This document shows positions 1-5,151 of a stretch of DNA of 5,237 nucleotides, in pieces. Location of the stretch: positions 1 through 5,237 of the forward strand of contig JAQVUC010000100.1 of assembly GCA_028699715.1 (NCBI GenBank), read 5' to 3'. The notes beneath the pieces were generated by a model. The model worked only from the letters and a program-made list of their open reading frames with translations. It was not told the DNA's origin and ran no database searches. Position 1 is the first letter of the stretch. Every line of letters starts with the position of its first letter. A program made the translations under genes and the position numbers. This stretch comes from Anaerolineaceae bacterium. GTDB lineage: Bacteria; Chloroflexota; Anaerolineae; Anaerolineales; Anaerolineaceae.

Positions 1-498
1 ATCAAATCCAACTTCCGCAAAATCTTTAGCCTGGAACTTGATGAAGGTATCAAGGATCAATTATCCCAGGATATTGATACCAATGATACTGATACCTCCT
101 CTGCTGATCAGCAGGAAGACAGCCTGATCAAAACTACTTTCAGCAATTTTGTCGCTAACTTTCCTGAGCTGGGCATCACCTCCAATGAGGATAGTAGCTT
201 CAGCATCCAGCTTGACGAACAAATCACACAGCTTTCTGCTGCTGATATGCTCGAAACCATGCTGGGCACCACACAATCCCTGCTTCAGGAGCTAATGTCT
301 GCCAAAGCCGTCATCAACCAGCTTTCTGATAAATTGGCTGCAAAACCAACAATCCCTGCACAAGTCTCCGACCCTCAGGTATCAGCCAAACAGGATTCAC
401 CTGATAAAGATGAAACAGGCAAACAAATCCTTAAAAGCATCCCCACCGAAATGCGCTACCGCCTCCGTCAATTCACCATTAACAAGGCTAATGACTAA
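1..498 (+). CDS. C-terminal part of an acidic helical phage protein, possible capsid scaffold or protease-scaffold (5' end outside window)
   Basis: The frame is open from the first base to a TAA at 496-498, giving 165 residues with no start inside the plausible coding part. The first in-frame ATG is at 247, but the upstream 82 codons read as normal protein, so the gene very probably begins before the window. The fragment is rich in Asp, Glu, Ser and Gln. Residues about 75-115 look helical and possibly coiled-coil (for example MLETMLGTTQSLLQELMSAK), followed by a Pro/Lys/Asp-rich linker and a basic C-terminus (EMRYRLRQFTINKAND). I recognise no catalytic motif. Its place directly before the capsid gene, its acidity and helix content, and its short basic tail fit a capsid scaffold or the scaffold part of a head maturation protease. 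That role is inference. It could be any other virion assembly protein. Confidence 0.72.
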   Translation: MKSNFRKIFSLELDEGIKDQLSQDIDTNDTDTSSADQQEDSLIKTTFSNFVANFPELGITSNEDSSFSIQLDEQITQLSAADMLETMLGTTQSLLQELMSAKAVINQLSDKLAAKPTIPAQVSDPQVSAKQDSPDKDETGKQILKSIPTEMRYRLRQFTINKAND

Positions 499-505
499 AG
501 CTGCT

Positions 506-543
506 GTTGCCGCTACCGCACGAATCCTTTCGTGTGGTGCAAC
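506..543 (+). repeat. Bulged hairpin directly after the first gene (copy 1 of a dispersed repeat)
   Basis: The arms 515-524 (ACCGCACGAA) and 529-538 (TTCGTGTGGT) pair over 10 bp with one G-T wobble and a 4-base loop. GTTGC at 506-510 pairs with GCAAC at 539-543 around a 4-base bulge (511-514), giving about 15 paired bases. It starts 8 bases after the stop codon. No T run follows, so it is not a textbook intrinsic terminator. A closely similar sequence in the same orientation follows the portal gene at 3413-3468, which makes it a repeat family rather than a one-off structure. It could act as a terminator, an mRNA 3'-end stabiliser or a mobile palindrome. Confidence 0.75.
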
Positions 544-600
544 TAAACAAATAAACAACCCATAAACCCATAAACCCGTAAACTCGTAAACCCTTAAACA
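544..600 (+). repeat. A/C-rich 8-nt tandem repeat leader of the capsid gene
   Basis: Five consecutive 8-nt units run from 561 to 600 (CATAAACC, CATAAACC, CGTAAACT, CGTAAACC, CTTAAACA) and end exactly at the capsid ATG. The core TAAAC occurs at 544, 552, 563, 571, 579, 587 and 595. Only two G residues occur between 541 and 600. There is no Shine-Dalgarno sequence, so this probably serves as an unstructured ribosome landing region of the kind seen in Bacteroidota. That role is inferred. Confidence 0.8.
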
Positions 601-1947
601 ATGAACATCTTCACCCAATCAACCAGTCCCACCTTCACCAAACAGGCCGTAAACGAATACTTCGTTCAGCCCATGTTTATGGCTGAGGATATCCGTGGAC
701 TCATCACTGTACGCACCGATGTAAAAGGCACCGAGCGTATCAATCGCATCAGCCGCCCTTCCATGATGACCAAGCCTAAAACAGCTCCCGGATTTAATCC
801 TGTGGGTGGTTTTCAGCTGACTTATTCTGATATCACCGTCAAACCCATGGCACTTGAATTCGAGCAAAATGCCCGTGCCTTCTGGGGTTCTATTATCGAC
901 CAGCTTCTGGCTCAAGGCTATAAGGAAGATGATATCGAACAGATGAAATCTCCTGATGTATGGAACAAAATCATGCTGCCTATGATTGCCCAGGCTGGTC
1001 AGGACGACCTTATCCGCCAGATGTTTTTCGCCAATCCTGATGCTGAAATCCTCTCAGAAGGAAAACTCACAGGTGTTGCCGATGACAACTACTCCGGCTA
1101 TACCGGTTTCATGACATGGCTCTCTAAAGACCTTTACAGCGGTATCATCCCATCCAAACAGCATGTGCCTGTCAGTTCTGCTGTAAATGCTAAAAAGGCA
1201 GAAAAAATCCTTACCTATTCGGCCAGTTCTGATACCAAAATCAGTGTCACCATCAACGGCATCACCTACGAACAGGCCTATGCTACGAATGCTGCAACAA
1301 CTGTAGCAAATTGGCTCAGCACACACAAAGCCAATATCGAAAAACGTGGTGGCATCAATGGGGTTATCGTTACCAATCCCACCGGTGCCCAGATCAAAGT
1401 GGTATCTAAATTCAAAGGCCAGCCTTTTGATTTTACTGCTGAGGCTGATGGCTCTGGTACTTTTGCTGCCTCTGGTGTTGTGGAAGCTGTCAAAGCAGGT
1501 GCCCTGGCATCCAACGAAGCGGATCAAACCCTCGAATCCATGCTGGACGTGGTAACCCCCGAAATGCATGAATTTGACCTTTTATTTATGATCACTTCTT
1601 CTATGTGGCGCAACCTCGTACACACCATGAAAAACCGTGAAACTGCATGGGGTGATGCCGTCATGCGTAATGGTGTTAAAGTACCTACTTATGAAGGTAT
1701 CCCGGTAATCGTTCGCCCCGATTGGGACAAATGGATTGCCGTGGCTCACAATGGCATCCAGCCGCACAGAGCTTTGCTCACAACCAGCAAAAACCTGCTC
1801 TTTGCCACTGATGGCACCTCCGATTCTGAAATGATAGAAACCTGGTACAACCAAGAAGCCCAGATGCGTCGTTACCGTGTCCAGTACAAAGCCCAAACCG
1901 CCTACATCCACAAAGAGCTCCTTGTCCTCGCCGGTTTCAACGACTAA
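601..1947 (+). CDS. Phage major capsid protein, HK97-type fold with an inserted domain
   Basis: Encodes 448 residues, predicted to form the icosahedral head shell. The N-terminal part has an arm and a beta hairpin (LITVRTDVKGTERINRISRP, about 34-53), then a helical stretch rich in Trp, Asp and Gln (about 95-145) as in capsid spine helices. The C-terminal third (about 308-448) has the capsid pattern of a long region ending in YEGIPVIVRPDW (about 364-375) and a final strand-rich segment (YRVQYKAQTAYIHKELLVLAGF). Residues about 197-300 look like a separate module: a strand-rich unit beginning KISVTINGITYEQAYATNAA, followed by a Gly/Ala-rich tail. Similar 'INGxxYxQA' units occur in other phage structural proteins. 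No protease-cleaved delta domain is obvious at the N-terminus, so scaffolding is probably a separate protein. The ATG at 601 abuts the 8-nt repeat leader. The family call rests on overall pattern, not on a search. Confidence 0.87.
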   Translation: MNIFTQSTSPTFTKQAVNEYFVQPMFMAEDIRGLITVRTDVKGTERINRISRPSMMTKPKTAPGFNPVGGFQLTYSDITVKPMALEFEQNARAFWGSIIDQLLAQGYKEDDIEQMKSPDVWNKIMLPMIAQAGQDDLIRQMFFANPDAEILSEGKLTGVADDNYSGYTGFMTWLSKDLYSGIIPSKQHVPVSSAVNAKKAEKILTYSASSDTKISVTINGITYEQAYATNAATTVANWLSTHKANIEKRGGINGVIVTNPTGAQIKVVSKFKGQPFDFTAEADGSGTFAASGVVEAVKAGALASNEADQTLESMLDVVTPEMHEFDLLFMITSSMWRNLVHTMKNRETAWGDAVMRNGVKVPTYEGIPVIVRPDWDKWIAVAHNGIQPHRALLTTSKNLLFATDGTSDSEMIETWYNQEAQMRRYRVQYKAQTAYIHKELLVLAGFND

Positions 1948-1948
1948 T

Positions 1949-2044
1949 ACCCTGCCCACCATGCTGCTGCCTGTTTCCATACTCCCACCAACTCCAAAGG
2001 CCAATAAACTGAACCACTCCCCAAAACAGGCAGCAGCCCAGGGT
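1949..2044 (+). repeat. Long inverted repeat directly after the capsid gene
   Basis: A perfect 14-bp inverted repeat lies at 1963-1976 (GCTGCTGCCTGTTT) and 2024-2037 (AAACAGGCAGCAGC), separated by 47 bases. An outer 6-bp pair (ACCCTG at 1949-1954, CAGGGT at 2039-2044) lies 8 bases and 1 base outside these arms. The structure begins one base after the capsid stop codon. The 47-base loop is purine-poor and I see no gene in it. No T run follows. It could terminate or attenuate transcription between capsid and portal, or protect the 3' end of the capsid mRNA, or be a non-autonomous mobile palindrome. Its sequence differs from the other hairpins in the window. Confidence 0.82.
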
Positions 2045-2064
2045 GAATACTTCAACCTCAATCT

Positions 2065-2115
2065 TTGAATCCTTGAATCTTGAATTTTTGAATCTTGAAT
2101 CTTGAATCTTTGAAT
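2065..2115 (+). repeat. TTGAAT tandem repeat tract (seven copies, 7-8 nt period)
   Basis: TTGAAT occurs at 2065, 2073, 2080, 2088, 2095, 2102 and 2110, with steps of 8, 7, 8, 7, 7 and 8 bases, mostly as TTGAATC followed by T or TT. It sits between the inverted repeat after the capsid gene and the A/C-rich leader of the portal gene. The uneven period and gene-free location argue against coding. The TTTG words recall the -33 element of Bacteroidota promoters, but I see no matching -7 element (TAnnTTTG), so I do not call a promoter. Confidence 0.85.
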
Positions 2116-2120
2116 CCCCT

Positions 2121-2160
2121 CAACAAATAAACAAATCAACGAATCAACAAATCAACAATC
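2121..2160 (+). repeat. A/C-rich 8-nt tandem repeat leader of the portal gene
   Basis: Five 8-nt units in register: CAACAAAT, AAACAAAT, CAACGAAT, CAACAAAT, CAACAATC. They are followed by CCCC and the portal ATG at 2165. Only two G residues occur from 2113 to 2218 (2141 and the start codon itself), so the leader and first codons of the gene should be almost free of secondary structure. No Shine-Dalgarno sequence is present. It likely serves translation initiation, by inference. Confidence 0.82.
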
Positions 2161-2164
2161 CCCC

Positions 2165-3412
2165 ATGCCCTCCTTCTCCACCTACAACTACACCCCCCTC
2201 TTCAACCTCAACAAAACAGATTTCATCAACCTGAAATCCAACCTGGAAGAGTATATCCCTTTTGGAGAAGATAACCTGCTGCCTACACAGCTCAACAAAC
2301 TTTCCCGTGAAGCACCTGTTCACAGGGCTATCCTCAACAGCAAAACCAATTATGTCATTGGCAAAGGACTGGCATCAAACAATGCTGCAATCAAAGATTT
2401 TATTCAGCACCCCAACAATACCAATCTTGACCTCACAGATACTTTGCGCAGAATCGTTTTTGATTATTTCACACATGGAAATGCCTATATAGAAATAGTG
2501 ACCAACGCCGACAAATCTTTTCTGTATATCTATCACCTCGACGCCTCCAAAGTCAGGATTGCTGCCAATGAAACCGATGTTTTGATTCATCCTGATTGGG
2601 AACAGTTCAAAGGAACCAATGATGAGCTTACGGATATCCTTCCACTGTATCCTGAATTCAGCAAACAAGCTGATGGTCTGTATCATGCCATTTATCATAT
2701 CAAGGATTACGAGCCTGAATTTTACTATTATGGACTACCATCTTATTATGCCGGCTTACGCTCCATTATTATAACAGGCCTCACCAATGTCTGGAATCAA
2801 CGCCGCCTTGAAAGGCATTTCTCAGCTCCTGGCTTGCTTATCATTCCAGGAGTAAATGACGATGCTGATGCCGCTGCCCTCGATGCCGAATTCCAAAAAT
2901 ACATGGGAGCACTTAGCGAAAACTCTACTGATTTGATCATCCAGTATTTGCAAGATCTTGGTCCCGGACAAACTGCCCAGGCTGCCCAGTACATCGACTT
3001 CCTCAAAAAGGAAGAAGGTAACTGGATTGCCCTGCACAGTCAGGCTGAGATGAGCCTGATCACCATCCACAACTGGTTTCGCACCCTCACCCCATATTCT
3101 GAAGACAAAAGCGGCTTCGACAAAAACCGCATCATCTCTGAATACGAGGTTGCTATGTCCAGTATCATCCGTCCCGCACAGGAACATTTCCTGAAACATT
3201 TAAAAGTCCTGCTCCGAGCTTTCAATTTCAAAAGCGAAGAAATCGACTTCATCAACGAGCCTCCCATCCAGCGCATCAATCCCTACAAATTTGTCTGGGA
3301 AGTACGCCGTGATTCAGGCCTCGACTTCAACCCCAATGATCCCGTCCAGCAACAACTCGTCATCCAGCTCCGCAACACCTTCAACGGCAACCAAGACCAA
3401 GATCAACCTTAA
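2165..3412 (+). CDS. Phage portal protein, PBSX-like family
   Basis: Encodes 415 residues, within the usual size for portals. Portals form a dodecameric ring at one capsid vertex, through which DNA is packaged and ejected. Family-like features in order: YIPFGEDNLLP (30-40), then a helix with PVHRAILNSKTNYVIGKG; a conserved DYFTHGNAYIEIV segment (100-112) with a Gly-Asn-Ala-Tyr core; a tripeptide-rich loop YYYGLPSYYAGLRS (187-200), matching the 'YG.P.Y..al.s' pattern of PBSX-type portals; an Arg-rich stem helix (NQRRLERHF); and a C-terminal helical region with FDKNRIISEYEVAMSSIIRPAQ. The long acidic and Gln-rich end (NGNQDQDQP) is probably a flexible tail. The first 17 codons contain no G apart from the ATG. 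It follows the capsid gene, whereas portals usually precede it. The start has no in-frame alternative nearby. Confidence 0.9.
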   Translation: MPSFSTYNYTPLFNLNKTDFINLKSNLEEYIPFGEDNLLPTQLNKLSREAPVHRAILNSKTNYVIGKGLASNNAAIKDFIQHPNNTNLDLTDTLRRIVFDYFTHGNAYIEIVTNADKSFLYIYHLDASKVRIAANETDVLIHPDWEQFKGTNDELTDILPLYPEFSKQADGLYHAIYHIKDYEPEFYYYGLPSYYAGLRSIIITGLTNVWNQRRLERHFSAPGLLIIPGVNDDADAAALDAEFQKYMGALSENSTDLIIQYLQDLGPGQTAQAAQYIDFLKKEEGNWIALHSQAEMSLITIHNWFRTLTPYSEDKSGFDKNRIISEYEVAMSSIIRPAQEHFLKHLKVLLRAFNFKSEEIDFINEPPIQRINPYKFVWEVRRDSGLDFNPNDPVQQQLVIQLRNTFNGNQDQDQP

Positions 3413-3470
3413 CCGCTGCCGCACGAATTGGTCATCGAGCGATAGTCGAGATGCCTTTCGTGTGGTGCGT
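3413..3470 (+). repeat. Dispersed hairpin after the portal gene (copy 2, with 25 extra bases at its tip)
   Basis: The arms CCGCACGAA (3419-3427) and TTCGTGTGG (3457-3465) are identical to those after the first gene (516-524 and 529-537), including the same wobble position. The flanks CCGCT and GGTGC are also shared, and ACAAATAAACAA follows both. Compared with copy 1, 25 bases at 3429-3453 are added between CGAAT and CCTTTCG. The addition is itself partly palindromic (CATC/GATG, and TCGA on both sides of GCGATAG) and pairs so as to lengthen the hairpin (TGG with CC). It begins directly after the stop codon. It may be the full-length form, with copy 1 a shortened derivative, or it may carry an insertion. 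Confidence 0.78.
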
Positions 3471-3528
3471 AAGAACAAATAAACAAAACTCAACCTCTAA
3501 AAAAACTAACCCTCTAACACCACTACCC
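3471..3528 (+). promoter_or_regulatory. G-free A/C-rich leader of the tail-fibre gene
   Basis: Apart from one G at 3473, this stretch has no G before the start codon at 3529. It has a degenerate repeat character (CTCTAA at 3495-3500 and again at 3512-3517, ACAAATAAACAA near its start) but no clean 8-nt array like the other gaps. No Shine-Dalgarno sequence is visible. It is probably a translation leader. Confidence 0.55.
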
Positions 3529-5022
3529 ATGTCCCAATTCGATCTCCTTTTCACCCGCAACGACCACGCCACAGGCATAGAGTTTGCCGAAATCAACCTC
3601 GCCAAGCCTGCTGCGGCTGGTATGTTCCTCACCCAAAACCCATCTTCAGGAGCACTCTCCTGGAGCAAAACCCTTGAATCACCAGTGCTTAATGGCACTA
3701 TTTCAGGTTCTGCACTGATCTCAGATCTTTCTTCCAACCCCGCTGCTGGCAAGCTGCTCGATGCCCTCACCGCCAAAAACTACATGGACCAGCTCATTGG
3801 AGCTAATGATGCTATGGTTTACAAAGGCGGCATCGACTGCTCCGCTAATCCCAACTATCCAGCCGGCGAAATCGGCTGGACTTGGAAAGTCACCGTAGCA
3901 GGTAAAATCGGTGGTGTTTCCGGCACTGTTGTCGAAGCCGGTGATACCATCATCTGCTCCGAAAATAACAGTGGAGGTACTGAAGCCACCGTAGGCAGCA
4001 AATTCACCATCATCCAGGGCAACATCGATGGCGCCCTTTACGATGGCTTGTTCAGTTCAACTGGTCTGCTTAAGCGTACAGGCGTTAAAACCTATGCCGT
4101 TGTCGCTGACAGTTCTGCCAACTGGAACACCGCCTATTCCTGGGGTAACCATGCCTCGGCAGGTTATGCCACAGCAGCCAACCTCACTTCCCATGTCAAC
4201 AATACCTCCAAACACGTAGCTGATGCTCCTGTTTTTGGTACAGAAACCCGTGCCTTTGTGCTTTCCATCAAAACCGGTGAATCTGTTGCCAGCTGGCGAC
4301 TGCTCGACTGGTCCGACATCGACAATATCCCCGGAAATATCAGCATCGATGGCCATAGCCATGCCATCGCTGATGTCACTGGTCTCCAGACTGCCCTCAA
4401 CAGCAAATCAGATAGTGGTCACGGCCATGCCGTTGTAACCACCAGTGCTGATGGCTTTATGAGTGCTACTGACAAAACCAAGCTCAATGGCATCGCTTCC
4501 AATGCAAACAATTACAGCTTGCCAACGGCTTCAAGTACAGTGCTTGGTGGGGTTAAAATTGGTTCCAGAATTTCTATCAGTTCAGGCGTTATTTCTGCCG
4601 ATGTACAGTCGGATAACAACTTCACAACTACTTTGCTCAACAAGCTGAATGGTATTGAAGCAGGTGCAAATAACTATTCGCACCCATCTGGTGATGGCAA
4701 TTTGCACGTTCCTGCAACTGGCACAACCAACAACACCAAAGTACTCAAGGCAGGATCTACTGCTGGTTCACTCTCTTGGAGTCAGGTAGCCTGGACAGAA
4801 ATAACAGGCAAACCTTCAACTTTCCCTGCATCAGCACATACGCACACCATCGCTCAAGTGACTGGCCTGCAAACTGCCCTCGACAGCAAACCTACTGTTG
4901 TTTCAGCTCCTTCAGCATACAACTCCACTGGCACCGCCGGCACCATCGCTTACGATGCCAACTATGTTTACGTCTGCGTAGCAACAAACACCTGGCGCAG
5001 ATCTGCACTTGCTAAATGGTAA
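3529..5022 (+). CDS. Phage tail-fibre or receptor-binding-type protein with HxH motifs and internal repeats
   Basis: Encodes 497 residues; a trimeric fibre at the tail tip that contacts the host is the likely role. An earlier in-frame ATG at 3451 lies inside the hairpin repeat. I chose 3529 because it follows the G-free leader and because the next gene begins with a similar N-terminus. Regions: N-terminus MSQFDLLFTRN; a GxLSW module (31-47); a Gly-rich domain starting ANDAMVYKGGIDCSANPNYP (92-111) and ending FTIIQGNIDGA (159-169), familiar from phage tail proteins; WNTAYSWGNHASAGY (199-213), a common fibre motif; HxH pairs at 276/278, 298/300 and 437/439; two LNGI..xANNYS units (319-330 and 373-384); and an ending TGTAGTIAYDANYVYVCVATNTW (467-489) shared by many tail proteins. 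In T4 gp37, HxH motifs bind iron along the fibre axis; the same role here is inferred. Residues 244-293 and 405-454 are an ungapped duplication. Confidence 0.87.
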   Translation: MSQFDLLFTRNDHATGIEFAEINLAKPAAAGMFLTQNPSSGALSWSKTLESPVLNGTISGSALISDLSSNPAAGKLLDALTAKNYMDQLIGANDAMVYKGGIDCSANPNYPAGEIGWTWKVTVAGKIGGVSGTVVEAGDTIICSENNSGGTEATVGSKFTIIQGNIDGALYDGLFSSTGLLKRTGVKTYAVVADSSANWNTAYSWGNHASAGYATAANLTSHVNNTSKHVADAPVFGTETRAFVLSIKTGESVASWRLLDWSDIDNIPGNISIDGHSHAIADVTGLQTALNSKSDSGHGHAVVTTSADGFMSATDKTKLNGIASNANNYSLPTASSTVLGGVKIGSRISISSGVISADVQSDNNFTTTLLNKLNGIEAGANNYSHPSGDGNLHVPATGTTNNTKVLKAGSTAGSLSWSQVAWTEITGKPSTFPASAHTHTIAQVTGLQTALDSKPTVVSAPSAYNSTGTAGTIAYDANYVYVCVATNTWRRSALAKW

Positions 5023-5036
5023 GCAACATTAACCCC

Positions 5037-5081
5037 TTGAAGCAGCTGCCCCGAGTTTCCCTTGGGGTAGCAATGCTTCAA
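5037..5081 (+). terminator. Strong hairpin after the tail-fibre gene, possible terminator
   Basis: TTGAAGCA (5037-5044) pairs perfectly with TGCTTCAA (5074-5081). Inside it, GCTGCCCCGAG (5045-5055) pairs with CTTGGGGTAGC (5061-5071) with two G-T wobbles, leaving a 5-base loop and a 2-base bulge (5072-5073). That is about 19 paired bases starting 14 bases after the stop codon. No T run follows, so termination is only possible, not shown. It is unrelated in sequence to the other hairpins. Confidence 0.6.
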
Positions 5082-5100
5082 AGTGCAACAACTCAACAAA

Positions 5101-5140
5101 GAACAAATCAACAAATCAACAAATCAACAAATCAACAACT
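5101..5140 (+). repeat. A/C-rich 8-nt tandem repeat leader of the last gene
   Basis: Five 8-nt units: GAACAAAT, three perfect copies of CAACAAAT, and CAACAACT. A related CAACAAA lies just before (5094-5100). From 5102 to 5151 there is no G at all. The unit is the same as in the portal leader 3 kb upstream. The start codon follows 11 bases later at 5152. There is no Shine-Dalgarno sequence. Confidence 0.85.
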
Positions 5141-5151
5141 CCTAACCCCAA

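Noticed and set aside
541..600. CRISPR array
   Set aside because: The repeats here and at 2065-2160 and 5101-5140 are only 7-8 bases long with no spacers, so they are simple tandem arrays.
1054..1569. 171-codon open frame on the - strand inside the capsid gene
   Set aside because: It lies entirely within the capsid coding region on the opposite strand, has a Cys/Phe-rich composition typical of antisense translation, and no leader like those of the real genes.
1877..2068. 63-codon + strand open frame overlapping the capsid end and the inverted repeat
   Set aside because: It is out of frame with the capsid, runs through the hairpin, and has a low-complexity Ser/Thr/Pro/Lys composition.
2060..2120. 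Bacteroidota promoter (-33 TTTG and -7 TAnnTTTG) in the TTGAAT tract
   Set aside because: TTTG words occur as part of the repeats, but no TAnnTTTG element lies at a suitable distance.
1582..2139. 185-codon open frame on the - strand across the capsid end and the gap
   Set aside because: It is antisense to a well-supported capsid gene. Its N-terminal region is simply the translated TTGAAT repeats (KIQDSKIQDS type), and it shows no recognisable protein features.
3451..3528. 26-codon N-terminal extension of the tail-fibre gene
   Set aside because: This start lies inside the dispersed hairpin repeat. The extension has no resemblance to the next gene's N-terminus, whereas the start at 3529 does and follows a G-free leader.
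4900..5022. Variable region of a diversity-generating retroelement at the tail-fibre end
   Set aside because: There is no second copy serving as template, no reverse transcriptase gene in the window, and no C-type-lectin-like ending; the C-terminus looks like a conserved tail-protein ending.
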